Notes: generated from the letters alone by a model not told the origin. A DNA stretch of 64,000 bases from Piezodorus guildinii (GCA_023052935.1 CM041294.1:12262414-12326413), one strand, 5' to 3'. Counted from the first letter of the stretch, positions 1 through 10,125 are shown. Made by a program: numbers and translations.

Positions 1-470
1 TGATACATCAACATCACCAAGGTCGACACCGTTTCTGCTACTAATCATATATTTCGTCTTGTCGGTATTTGATTCGAGTCCTATTTCGTTACCGGTTTTT
101 ATTAACACACTTGTATTTAGCTGTATGGTTTCCGTGTCTTCACCTAGCAGTACCAGATCATCGGCATACCCCAAAACCGGAATCTTGTCACCCATATTTA
201 AGCCTTTCTCGGTTCACATCACCTTTGAATGACATATTCTAAAGCTATATTAAATAACACAGGTGAAAGGGAGTCACCCTGTATCAAAACCCGATCGCAC
301 CTCAAATCTCTCGGAGTAATTATGACCGATTCTAACTTTATGGAATGTTTCCGACAAACACATCTCTACTAGGTTTACTAACGTTCTAGGTATCCCCTTT
401 GTTTTTCTTCTGCCAATCATAATTTATCCAGCTACGCTTTATAGATCGTTTTTCCGTCATCCAAGACAGA
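1..470 (-). mobile_element. RTE-like LINE fragment (family E, copy 1), reverse transcriptase
   Basis: On the minus strand this reads as reverse transcriptase: a stretch containing LVEMCLSETFHKVRIG, then GDSLSPVLFNIALEYVI, then the catalytic box GYADDLVLLGED, then KTKYMISSRNG. The same protein segments occur in the copies near 27.1 and 53.2 kb. A one-base frameshift just before the GDS motif and at least one stop break the frame, so it is a dead copy. The window edge cuts it on the 3' side. YADD is the usual LINE active-site box. I place it in the RTE-like group from the thumb-region motifs seen in its sister copies; that is inference, not a database match. Confidence 0.8.
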
Positions 471-2160
471 TTATTAACTAATTCTTATTCACCTAGCCAC
501 TTGCGAAATCTTCTCACAGCCATTCTATGTTTTAGAAAAAATATACTCTTGAAATTCGACGGGTTTTTACGGGCCACGAAGCTCTAACAGAAAATAATAC
601 GAAGAACAAACTATGAGGGATATTTGACGTTTGGTAGGGACTGAGAGGCCTCCTATATCATTCAGCCAGAGAGAACTGCTCACATATATTTACAAAATAT
701 ATTCAGTGAACAGGCGTTAGGAGCAGACGCCATATCCCCTCAAGGGTCTCAAACTGCGGCGGGTGTAAATTGTCAACTGAGATTTTCAAAACCAACCCTT
801 TCCGTGGAGGGAGGGAGCATATTTATTAGCGTAATATTTCACGCTAGGAGTCAGCTCGGCAGATTTTTTTTTCGTTTGTGAAAAACCGTGGCCTCCACCC
901 CGTGAAACAAGTAAAGCCCTTATCACTATTTTATTTAGCACATATGAAGGACTTCAACGCTCCAATTTCCACGCCACAGTATATACTTTTTCTATCTCCC
1001 ATTAGGGAAGATGAAGATCACAATTTAGTTTACATATCTGTAAGTTATTAAACCAAAACCTGCAGATTATTACACAATAGTTTATTATTTTTAAACCATT
1101 ATACTCGAGTATAACATTTTATAGGTAATTACGTAATATGAACAGCAATAAGTAATTCGAAGGAAAATGACGTAATATCTCTGCTAGTTCTGAACCAATT
1201 TCAACAAGTCTTTCTTTATTTTGTAGGAATATATTGTTACGTGGAAACAAAAAAATTATTAGTCGAGTTAAACAGAAATGAAGGTTACTTTTGATAGCTC
1301 GATAAGGGTTATTTGGAAAAAAAAAAATTAAATAAATAAATAAATGTAAATAGCTAATTAAAATTTTTGCGTCATCTTTAAGCATAGATTAAGTATTACT
1401 GAAGCAAATACTTATTATATACTCCGGTGAGGGATAAGGAGAGTCTAGAAGCGAGATGAAGAGGCTGGTGAGCTACCGGGAGGGTGTGTAAAAAAGAAAC
1501 ATTGTGCATAGCAGCTATTACCGAATGGTTTATATTAGACTGATATAATTAGTGTGGACAGTCACAAGTCCAGACGGACGAACTCGACCGGACAAGGTTT
1601 GGTTCTCGAGAAGAAATTGGAAACTGAAAAACTGCCTTCCTCCTAACCCCAAACCTAACCCTCATCCCGAACCTAGGTGAATATCACTTTGTAATTAACT
1701 TTTGCTTTGTGTTTGGTGACTGATAAACGAAAGTAGTAGTTTCAGACAATAGAAAACAAAATTAGTATAAGTTGTAAATATGTTTTGTTATTGAATAATT
1801 TAGTTCTTTTTCTTCTTTTCGTTTTTTTTTTTTATTAGAAATTAAATTATGTTTAGTAGTTTTTGTATAATCAATTTAACCATGTATTCTTTTTTAATTT
1901 AAAAATTGGGTCTTGAATATTTAATTATTAATATTAACCTAAAAAAGTTAATACTGTACAACCCTCGTCGAGTCTAATACTGTGTAAAGGTATGGTGACG
2001 TCATATGATTCCACAGCTCATGGAATAGGTAGATGTATTCAGACAGTGAGATAACGATTTCGTATCAACCTGTTATTAATAACTTTTTTTTTTTGGTTCG
2101 TAAATTTAATTTTAATTTTTTTTCATTGAAGATATTATTAATTTAAAGGGTTTCGCTATT
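471..2160. other. Unassigned AT-rich DNA
   Basis: No convincing gene or recognisable transposon. There is a short GC-richer patch around 700-900 and another around 1415-1680 with C-rich CTAACCC-like strings that are not a telomeric array. The 88-codon minus-strand ORF at 1119-1385 is low-complexity (F, L, I, N rich) and is judged fortuitous. Confidence 0.5.
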
Positions 2161-2163
2161 TAC

Positions 2164-2165
<2 letters not shown>

Positions 2166-2236
<71 letters not shown>

Positions 2237-2240
2237 TTTT
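2166..2240. repeat. (TA)n microsatellite followed by poly-T
   Basis: About 26 TA units run from 2166, followed directly by a T run of about 22 bases. Confidence 0.95.
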
Positions 2241-2461
2241 AACATTATAGCGTGGCGCTCGAGATAAATTTATTGTGGAACCCGCCCTTCTCCACTGAGA
2301 ATTTCGGCATAGTTACGGTTAGGGAATTCTTTTTTTTTTTTTTATTTAAATTAATTCTTCTTGTAAATTTTAACCGTGACAATATAGGTTTATCGTGCTT
2401 TAGTGAATTTAAAACTCGAGGCTTGTAAGATGTAGATTCTTTAAGGTGAAGGTCAAATTCT

Positions 2462-2722
2462 ATGGATAAAATTGGAGGCTAATATATAACTTCACCACTC
2501 TTTTATTAAATATTAATGGACAACGTTTCGGCTAAAATGCCAACAGATGCAAAAGAACAATTTTATCTTTAGTGGACATGACACTTCTGGTTGTAAGCAT
2601 CCACTTAAATTAGATAAAATTGTTCTTTTGCAACTGAAAGTGGGATTTTAGTGAAAACGTTGTGCATTAATGTTTTATAAAAGAGTGGTGACGTTATATG
2701 TCAGCCTCCAATTTTATTCACT
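2462..2722. mobile_element. Foldback element F1, one long imperfect hairpin
   Basis: The segment 2463-2528 is the near reverse complement of 2654-2721. Pairing continues inward (around 2547-2575 against 2605-2632), so almost the whole element folds into a single hairpin with arms of about 115 bases and a small loop. Degenerate copies of the GAAACG hairpin seen in the other foldbacks lie just inside each arm, at 2521-2545 on the minus strand and 2633-2660 on the plus strand. No ORF. It is called a member of the foldback family by architecture; it shares no arm sequence with the others. Confidence 0.7.
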
Positions 2723-2865
2723 ATATGCTTATTTTTCTCTATCTTCAAAAAAAAAAAAAAAAAAACTGGGGGCGTATTATTGGGTAAAATTTCAATTTCT
2801 TTACTTTTTTTTTAATTATTTCCAGTTTTTATGTTAAAAGGCACTAATAATTTTTTTACTGGAAG

Positions 2866-2968
2866 GAATTAGTCCGGGTGACGGTCAGTAAATGAAACAA
2901 CTAAAGAGTTTTAACTATTTATTGTTTTTTCAAGGTTTCGACCCTCATTATGGGTCATCATCATTTGG
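2866..2968 (-). mobile_element. Foldback element F2, one-armed fragment with hammerhead-like hairpin
   Basis: Read on the minus strand this is a hairpin (GACCC, loop, GGGTC, GAAAC) followed by an arm ending ...CACCCGGACTAATTCC. It matches the right half of the complete element at 39704-39941, including the CACCCGGACTA terminus. The other arm was not found at higher coordinates, so the copy is truncated. The core reads ATGATGA rather than CTGATGA, and the helix II base pairs are intact. Confidence 0.65.
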
Positions 2969-3608
2969 GGTAAAATGATACAAAAGAAATATAATTACAA
3001 AAACATTAAATACAATATTATATAAAATATTGAGCTGGAAAATGTAGGTATTAAAACATTAAAGATAATGTAAAAAGATATCAATATTCACATGAAATAG
3101 GAAACATTAAAATATGGAGTTAAGTGGAGATACGTACAGCATCGTGGGCGAATGAAAACGCTGGAGCTCGTACAGTTTAAAAGAATCGGGAAAGGCAGAA
3201 TGGAAAATACGTACGAAATCGAGGTAGAACGGAAAGTACGTGCCGTATTTATGGATTTGATCTGACAACAATGACTAAAATTATAATACTACCATACGAA
3301 GAATTAGTCAAAATTAAACATATAACAATGTAAAAAATAATAAATAATATAATAAACCAAAATTAATGAGTTAAGTACAATATTTTTTAGGAATTATGTT
3401 AGTACTAGCTACCATATATACTAATGTTAATAATGGGATGTCTGGTGCGTTATATTTAAACAAAAATCTATCTGGTTTGAAAAAATGTAACATAAAATAC
3501 GATGTTCAAAATATTATAAACCAAAATCAATATCTCAAACAAAAATCTGATTTATTTGTTTTAATACTTATGATGGATGGTATTAGCTTCCATATAAAAT
3601 AATAAAAA
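2969..3608. other. Unassigned AT-rich DNA
   Basis: No recognisable gene or transposon. The 68-codon ORF at 3396-3602 is AT-driven and has no recognisable domain. Confidence 0.45.
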
Positions 3609-4494
3609 TCTGGTGCGGGCAACACACGACTTTCACTTACCTCCGTTTAAAAAATCGATTAAAGAATTTCCAAATACAGTTAGAAATAAAAATTAGTGAA
3701 ACCATTAAATAATTAATTAAATTGAATTAATATTGAAACGTGTGTTTTGTTAAAAACTCTATTATATTGTTATCTAAAATAATCACTTAGTTTTATCGTC
3801 TTTTCATCAATCTTTATTAACTTTTACAAGCTTGTGTATGAGATAATATTTTTCTAAAATCTTTAGCTTTTCAACGGTATATTATACATCTATATTACTG
3901 TTCTTATGTTCAAAAACAAAAAATTTCATTAAAGAAATATTTTTTCAGCTTTTCCTTTAGTTGTATATAAAATTAGCTCAACATGCATATTTAGCTGTTA
4001 ATTATCAATGGTTACAATATAATATAGTTATTTTTTAGAATCTACAAAATTAAAGGTACTTTAAAAGAAGAAAATTTAAAATGTCGGCATTTAAGCCCTG
4101 TCAGACCATTTTAATCAGAATAAAACCTACATGATATTAAAGCCCATTAAATTTTACATCGATATAGCGAGTTTAATCAAAATCGTCGGAACCGTTTTCG
4201 AGAAAATCAAAAAAAGGTGCAAAATGCAAAGTATAAAGTGGCTCTTCTGGTAACCTCATTTTGATAAAAAAGGTTTTGTAACGTCTCAGGCGTATATTTG
4301 TCTTAAATATAAAATTTCAGTTTCATAGGACTTACCGTTTCCGCTCGGGAGTTACCACACACACACACACACACACACAGACCTTTTTGTGGGACTATGT
4401 TATTTGGACTCAGGGGACCAAAACTGGAACTAAAAACTGGAATTCTAAAATTTTCACGATCGCAATATTTTCCCTTACTATTAAGTGAAAGTAA
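3609..4494 (+). repeat. Interspersed repeat R1, near full-length copy
   Basis: Starts with TCTGGTGCGGGCAACACACG followed by ACTTTCACTTAC and ends with AAGTGAAAGTAA, so the ends carry a short inverted CTTTCACTTA / TAAGTGAAAG repeat. The same unit recurs at about 16.2, 21.6, 29.4, 35.9 and 58.8 kb. A CA microsatellite at 4353-4378 sits at a fixed position near the 3' end (also seen near 60.06 kb). No coding capacity. It looks like a non-autonomous, MITE-like element, but its superfamily is unknown to me. Confidence 0.75.
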
Positions 4495-4599
4495 AAATAA
4501 TGGAATTTATAGACTTTAATGTTCAAAAAATGTGTTTGATATAATAACAATTGTTTGATATAACAATTAAATTAGACTATGGATGTACACTTCGAACCT

Positions 4600-4792
4600 C
4601 AAACATGAAATCACAGCTTAGTATGATTTTACGTTTTCGTTCTTGATTTACCACACACATACCTTTTCGAGGTACTTGGTTATTTGGACAGAGCGGACGC
4701 TAAAACTCTTATTTCCGTTTAAAACTGAAATTCTAAACTGTTCACGATCCCAATACTTCCCCTTACTATATATAGTAAGTGAAAGTAATAAA
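4600..4792 (+). repeat. R1 repeat, second partial copy (3' end only)
   Basis: About 190 bases that repeat the 3' part of R1, ending in CTTACTATATATAGTAAGTG then AAAGTAA. It follows the full copy by about 100 bases. Confidence 0.65.
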
Positions 4793-4849
4793 TAAATTTC
4801 ATGTATAGGTACCTATGTAACTGGAATAACTTTATTCAATCTATGACTC

Positions 4850-5128
4850 TTGGGATCACTTGTAGCTGGGTGGTTAGCATAACGTCAAAGGTCGCGGGTT
4901 CAAACCCGCATGTGGTCCTAGGATTTTTTAATGGGAGTAAAAAGTCCTTAGTTATGCCGTTCTGCGAAGGGGACGTTAAAAGGTGGTCCCGAGCCTGTGC
5001 AATGTCAGGTACTCGTTAAAGACCCCTATTCTAATAAAACCTGGATAGGCAAAATTTAGGACTCCCACTGTAGCATCGTCCGATTTGTCGTAGAAGCATA
5101 AAGTGACGTTAAATAAATAAACAAACAA
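4850..5128 (+). mobile_element. tRNA-derived SINE, family I, complete copy
   Basis: The head is tRNA-like: GGATCAC can pair with GTGGTCC in acceptor-stem fashion, TAGCTGGGTGGTTAGC fits a pol III A box and GGGTTCAAACCCGC fits a B box. A roughly 190-base body follows, ending in TAAA-type repeats. The insertion is flanked by an 11-base perfect target duplication, AATCTATGACT, at 4839-4849 and 5129-5139. A 72-codon ORF inside it (4801-5019) is an accident of the SINE. Transcription, if any, would be by RNA polymerase III from the internal boxes. Confidence 0.88.
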
Positions 5129-5298
5129 ATCTATGACTATTATTATGTACTATGAATCATATTAATGAAATCATGTTTATATAATGGAAATGTTTTCAAT
5201 GTGATAATTAAAAACCATGTGTTTTCTGTTTACTTACTATTTCATTTAACAATCATATCTTTGATATTTTAGACTGGAAATAATATTATAGGATATCA

Positions 5299-6243
5299 AT
5301 GGCACTTTCCCTCAGATGCAAGAGCGCTACCAAGGTACCGGAAGATCCTAGCCGGGCTTCTGATGGATTGCCCTCAATCAAACCTACAGATCTACTCAGA
5401 GAACCGAAATTAGATGATTTAGTCATTTACATGAGGGAACTCAAACCATTGAAAATAGTCGTGATATCAGGCGGTAGAATATCCGCACCTCTCGGTATTT
5501 TCGACTACCGGAGTCCTGACGTAGGACTTTATCACGCTCCGTTCGAAGAAGGAATCTACTACTGCGACGTTTTCAACAAGAAATACTTCATGAGAAATCC
5601 AGCACCCTTATACAAAATTACCTCTCGATTCCTTTCGAAAGAGTATAAGCCGTCCTTCAGTCATTACTTCATAGCATTTTTAGAGCATAAGCACTTACTC
5701 CTGAAGAATTACACCCTCAACATGGATGACTTGGAAAAAACAGCAGGAATCACCAGATATACTCAGTTATACGGAAATTTCTATTCATTCGTTTGCATCA
5801 AATGTGATCGCAGATATTCTCTTGATTGGACAAAGGAAATACTTGACAGAAAGAGAATGCCAGTGTGTATCAGGTGTGCATCGCTAATAAAACCCGATAT
5901 ATTCTTGCACGGGGAGCAGTTACCGTTATACATTTATGACGAATTCGAGACAGACATCAATGAGTGTAAATTATTGATCCTTCTGGGAACAACCTTGAGT
6001 AATGAACCAATGGCCACCTTCATGCGAGGAATGGATTTCGAATTTCCGAGGGTGTACATCAACGATACGGAACCCTACGATTTCGGAGATTTTCATTTCT
6101 ATTGTAAACACGAACACAGCGATGTGATTTGGTTTGGAAATATAGACACAACGTGTAAAAAACTTGTGAAATTATTGGGATGGGCTCAAGAATTGTTAGA
6201 GTTTACCAAACAGGATTTGATGGGTCCTGAATGGTATGGTTAA
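5299..6243 (+). CDS. SIRT2-like sirtuin lacking the catalytic histidine, single exon
   Basis: 314 codons with the order of landmarks of a class I sirtuin. The segment LLREPKLDDLVIYM (about 33-46) matches the SIRT2 N-terminal helix. SGGRIS at 57-62 takes the place of GAGIS, with Arg60 for the second Gly. DYRSP (69-73) matches DFRSP and TLNMD (139-143) matches TQNID. Tyr158 in LYGNFY stands where the catalytic His of HG sits. Zinc cysteines are at 166, 169, 190 and 193, followed by KPD (198-200) and HGE. GTTL is at 230-233, matching GTSL, and YIND at 253-256 is the NAD-binding IN segment. Sirtuins remove acyl groups from lysine using NAD; loss of the His and the loop Arg predict little or no activity. 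An in-frame TAA at 5281-5283 fixes the start at 5299. No intron is visible, unlike typical SIRT2 genes, so a retrocopy is possible. No AATAAA is seen downstream. The open frame over 314 codons argues for constraint or recent origin. Confidence 0.88.
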   Translation: MALSLRCKSATKVPEDPSRASDGLPSIKPTDLLREPKLDDLVIYMRELKPLKIVVISGGRISAPLGIFDYRSPDVGLYHAPFEEGIYYCDVFNKKYFMRNPAPLYKITSRFLSKEYKPSFSHYFIAFLEHKHLLLKNYTLNMDDLEKTAGITRYTQLYGNFYSFVCIKCDRRYSLDWTKEILDRKRMPVCIRCASLIKPDIFLHGEQLPLYIYDEFETDINECKLLILLGTTLSNEPMATFMRGMDFEFPRVYINDTEPYDFGDFHFYCKHEHSDVIWFGNIDTTCKKLVKLLGWAQELLEFTKQDLMGPEWYG

Positions 6244-6361
6244 AGTGTTCCGCATATATATGCCCATCAATTAACATATTCACCATTCTTGAATCGATGC
6301 ATATATTTCTCTTCAAACAGAGAAATGTCAGTTCAATATACATTTTTTTTTATGAATTTAT

Positions 6362-7088
6362 TGAATTTTTTTTTTTTTATTTGTTATCCGCCTCTACCGT
6401 ACAGGGTCATTGGCGTCATCAGATTACATTATACTCTGTTGTAGTACCCTACAATCTTTAAATATTCAAACAGTTTGGATATATGCTTTTCTTCGTCGCC
6501 GAGTATTTGGTTAAGCGTCAGTGGCAATCCAATAGCTTTTCTCAATTTTTTGTATTTTTTACATTCTAATAACAAATGGTTCACACTCTGTATGACGTTG
6601 TCACATTCCGTGCAAGTGGGTGCTTCTAACCGTTTTAGGAGGTACCCATGGGTAAATTGGCAATGACCGATTCTCAATCTGCACAGTAGGATTTCTTCCC
6701 TCCTAGACTTTCTGGAGCTAGTTAACCATTTACTGCAATCAGATTTCACTGCTCCTAACTTTGTCTGCCCTCTTTTCCACTTTTCCCTCCAATTCGCTAG
6801 CAACCCTTTTTTCGATTGGGGCATCCAATCTTCCACAGTTACTTCATTAATTTGGACAATTCCACTCTCTTCTCCTATTCTGGCAGTGTTGGCTGCTCGG
6901 TCAGCTTTTTCATTGCCCGGAATTCCTCGATGGGCTGGTACCCATAGCAACACAACATGTGTATGTTCGAGTTTTATTTTCCAACTCTCTTTAATTATTT
7001 CCCGTATTATCGCGTTGGTTGGTGTTTGGCTGTCGATGGCAACTCCAAGAGTCCGTCGCAACAATCCAAGAATTTTTGTTGGAGTTGT
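6362..7088 (-). mobile_element. I-like LINE 3' end, RNase H domain and zinc knuckle
   Basis: The minus-strand ORF at 6429-7064 (211 codons, continuous in frame to about 7088) carries an RNase H signature, WVPAHRGIPGNEKADRAA, the usual third and fourth motif region of LINE RNase H. A C-terminal knuckle follows (CTEC, about 9 residues, then HLLLEC). The tail of the copy is the T run at 6367-6380, read as poly-A on the minus strand. LINEs of the I, R1 and LOA groups carry RNase H after the RT, and the knuckle is typical of them. The RT and everything upstream is missing; at 7088-7093 the sequence changes abruptly to the Jockey 3' end. Confidence 0.82.
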
Positions 7089-7092
7089 CTTG

Positions 7093-7239
7093 GATACTAT
7101 TGAAATTTATAACTGTATTAGTAAATATATTAATTAAATTGGCTCATAATATATATAATATACATGAAAAGACATAAAGAGAATATGCCCATTGGCAACA
7201 CTCCACTAGGTAATCTACACTAGAAGGTCTCGAGGCCAT
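7093..7239 (-). mobile_element. Jockey subfamily A, 3'-end fragment (J1), inverted to J2
   Basis: 147 bases matching the reverse complement of 8130-8276: the last codons of the ORF (TGGCCTCGAGACCTTCTAG...) plus the 3' UTR up to TTTCAATA. It abuts the RNase H fragment with no poly-A between them, so the two may have been joined by template switching or rearrangement. Confidence 0.8.
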
Positions 7240-7360
7240 ATTCTTAATATACATTTAAAATAATTTGTGGTTATGAATACCCACTAATAAATGTCACCAT
7301 AGCCTTTGAATTGTATTCTTCAATATTCATTATCTATTTTTCACTTTTAAATGCCTGTCT

Positions 7361-8289
7361 CTGCTGGCGTTCCTCAAGGCAGTATCCTAGGACCCCTTCT
7401 TTACACAGTTTTTACAGCTGATATCCCAACCCATCCTAACACCTTCCTTTCTACTTATGCTGATGACACTTGTGTGTTATCAGTCAATAATGATCCTACT
7501 ATTGCCTCTCAAACTCTTCAATCCCACATCCGAGACCTTGAAGTATGGTGTCAGAATTGGAGAATCAAAATTAATTCCAACAAATCCCACCAAATTACCT
7601 TTACCCTTCGTCGTAAACCTACAACATCCTGTCCTACAGTGTCCTTTAATAATATTCCGCTAGTCCCGGTTGAACAAATTCGCTATCTAGGACTCCTACT
7701 TGACAAACGACTAACTTGGAATTCGCACACAAGACTGAAACGACAGGAAACTGCCCAACGCTTTCGCTTACTTCAACACTTACTGGACAGACGCTCTAAC
7801 CTTCCACTTAAATACAAAAGGCTCATATATATTACCATCATAAGGCCTATTTGGACGTACGGAGTTGAGCTTTGGGGCTCTACTAAACCATCAAATTCTT
7901 CCCGTATTCAATCCCTACAATCCAAAATCCTTCGAAAAATCCTCAATGCTCCTTATTTTGTCACCAACAAACTCATCCATAAAGACCTTAATGTCCCATA
8001 TGTTGCTGATTTGGCCCGTACGAGGTATCATTCCTTCCATGACAAACTCCACTCTCACATTAACCCACTAGTTTCAATCCTAGCTTCCTCTACCATTCCT
8101 GACAATCCTCCGAGGCGTCTGAAAAGAAGATGGCCTCGAGACCTTCTAGTGTAGTTTACCTAGTGGAGTGTTGCCAATGGGCATATTCTCTTCATGTCTT
8201 TTCATGTATATTATCTATATTATGAGCCAATTTACTTGATGTATTTACTAATACAGTTGTAAATTTCAATAAATTAATAAATAAAAAAA
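7361..8289 (+). mobile_element. Jockey-clade LINE, subfamily A, 5'-truncated copy (J2)
   Basis: An uninterrupted frame from 7351 to 8154 (267 codons) encodes the second half of a Jockey reverse transcriptase: AGVPQGSILGPLLYT, then YADDTCVLS (active-site box), YLGLLLDKRLTWN, IRPIWTYGVELWGS and the C-terminal RRLKRRWPRDLL. The ATG at 7351 lies in host sequence (the target duplication), so it is not the native start. The endonuclease, ORF1 and first RT motifs are absent. The 3' UTR ends in AATAAATTAATAAATAAAA. Flanks repeat AAATGCCTGTC (about 7349-7359 and 8289-8298). Full Jockey elements encode a nucleic-acid-binding ORF1 and an endonuclease-RT ORF2. Confidence 0.88.
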
Positions 8290-8300
8290 ATGCCTGTCAT

Positions 8301-9036
8301 TCCGGTATCTTTGCTTCCTTCTAGACATAAGACTAACTTGGAACCCACATACTAGACTTAAACGACAAGAACTTAATCGACGATTTGGCCAATTATACAG
8401 ACTGCTGAACAGAAATTCTAAATTATCCATAGAAAACAAACTGCTAATATACGAGACAGTAATGAAACCTATGGACCTACGGACTTGAACTGTGGGAGAC
8501 CGCCAAATTTTCTAACATCAAACGCATTCAATCCTTCCAATCCAAAGTCCTCAGAACGATAATCAATGCTCCTTATTATGTCACTAACCTTACCTTACAC
8601 CGCGACCTAAATATTCCATTTATTTTAGACCTTATACCATCAAAATTCTCTAAATTCCATCAGAACTTTATCCACCACCCTAATCCCCTAGCTCAATCCT
8701 TATCCAGCTCCACACATCCTTACCATCCCCCTAGATGGTTGAAGCGGCAGTGGCCTCGAGATCTCTTGTAACATGTATTTTGGGAGTAATGGCATTGGCT
8801 AGATTCTCCACTCACGTGCTGTATGCTTGCTTGAATTGTATATAAGTATGAGTGACTTTTGTATATATTTTTATTTGTATATATGTATATTCTATTATTA
8901 TTATAAAAATTTATTGTTTTGTATATATCGTGTGAATGTTGTACTTTATCACTATTAATAATGTCCTAATTGGACTGATTATAATATTACTTAATAAAGA
9001 ACTGTTTCTCTCTCTCTCTCAAAAAAAAAAAAAAAA
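8301..9036 (+). mobile_element. Jockey-clade LINE, subfamily B, 5'-truncated copy (J3)
   Basis: Begins in the RT thumb (TWNPHTRLKRQELNRRFGQL) and runs through LELW, RTIINAPYYVTN and LKRQWPRDLL to a 3' UTR and a poly-A of about 17 at 9021-9037. Frameshifts break it. It is inserted exactly in the right-hand target duplication of J2: ATGCCTGTCAT at 8290-8300 and ATGCTTGTCAT at 9037-9047. Confidence 0.82.
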
Positions 9037-9100
9037 ATGCTTGTCATGAAATTCTCACAGGTTTAATATGCAATACAATTGATGCAAACCACCTATCATT

Positions 9101-9379
9101 TTATTTTATTTTTAAAACTCTGAGGCAGAGAACCCTGGGGTAACGATTAACCGCACGGTTGTAGCCTGACTTTATTAGGAAGGAACGGTTGAGAGGTTTT
9201 GGTTTGAGGTTCAATTTGTGGTTACTATGAGGTTCCTTTCTCACCTTCCCCTCAGCTTCATGGGAACTTGTATATACTTCATGTATCAGCTTTTTGCAGG
9301 TTAAAAATGGGTTATAAACAACTTGGAAGAAGTTAATAATTATTTTATTAAATAATTTTTTTAATCGATACCCTACATA
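9101..9379. other. Unassigned, with a 98-codon minus ORF
   Basis: The minus ORF 9101-9397 contains RKEPHSNHKLNLKPKPLNRS and GYNRAVNRYPRVLCLRV. It has better codon-like composition than the surrounding AT-rich ORFs and may be part of a repeat family, but I cannot assign it. Confidence 0.3.
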
Positions 9380-9710
9380 CAGACTTACGTATTCCAACTA
9401 CAATAAACCACATTCGACTGACTTACAAACGATTTCACGACAAACTAAATGGACATAGAAACAAACTTGTATAAAACATGGCTACAACTGACATACCATA
9501 CATAACTCGGCGTAGGCTGAAAAGGAGTTGGATAAGGGACCTCCTAGCCTGAAAAAATAGTTTGTTTTTGAATGTCAGGAGGATGCACCACTGGGTACTA
9601 TATCCCTCATGCCAACCCATGCTATGTTTATCATATATAACTCATTTGCTGATTGTAACGTATACAGGTGCAAATAAAAAATATTAAGAAAAAAAAAATA
9701 ATAATAATTT
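9380..9710 (+). mobile_element. Jockey-clade LINE, subfamily D, 3' end
   Basis: Short C-terminal coding remnant with TRRRLKRSWIRDLLA before the stop at about 9551, then a 3' UTR containing GGGTACTATATCCCTCATGC, shared with the minus-strand copies near 18.8 and 21.0 kb. A-rich tail near 9690-9705. Confidence 0.65.
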
Positions 9711-9810
9711 TTTTTAAACTTTTTACCAGGCAAAAAAAAATTTTTCCATATACAATTAGCTATATATATATATAACAAAACAATACTGTTATATTAATTA
9801 ATAATAATAA

Positions 9811-10099
9811 TTAGGGGTGGGCATAATCGAATGATCGGGCATCGATGATTTAAATAATCGAATGATCAATATGTATGAAAGACAATATGGCAAGATTCCC
9901 CTCTCCATGAATTATCTAACGAGAAAAAAAGAAAAAAAGTCTTTGGTATCCAGACTCCTTCTCGTCCTTTGATCATTGAAAAATTCAGTTCGAATGATCA
10001 TGCGTTTCTCCAAACCAATTATTTCGATAATCGATTAATCCGAATGATTGAAGTAATCGAATAATCTGATAATCGACATTCGATTATGCCCACCCCTAA
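9811..10099. mobile_element. hAT-type MITE with perfect 23-bp terminal inverted repeats
   Basis: TTAGGGGTGGGCATAATCGA plus ATG at 9811-9833 is the exact reverse complement of 10077-10099. The GGGGTGGGCA terminus is typical of hAT-type non-autonomous elements. The 289-bp interior has many short direct and inverted CGAATGATC / GATCATTCGA units, as expected of subterminal transposase-binding repeats. No ORF. An 8-bp target duplication could not be resolved in the ATTAAT-rich flanks. Confidence 0.82.
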
Positions 10100-10125
10100 T
10101 ATTAATATCAATATCAATAAACAAA

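Noticed and set aside
1640..1675. Telomeric repeat patch
   Set aside because: CTAACCC-like words occur but not in a regular array.
4850..4925. tRNA gene
   Set aside because: The acceptor-like pairing and A/B boxes are good, but no proper anticodon arm can be drawn and a repeated body and tail follow with a target duplication. It is the head of a SINE.
5228..5270. Coding exon junction upstream of the sirtuin
   Set aside because: A TTTTAG acceptor-like site exists at 5265-5270, but an in-frame TAA at 5281 prevents any upstream exon from reading into the ORF; at most it ends a 5' UTR intron.
6475..7137. Plus-strand ORFs opposite the RNase H frame
   Set aside because: They are antisense shadows of the minus-strand LINE ORF, without any domain of their own.
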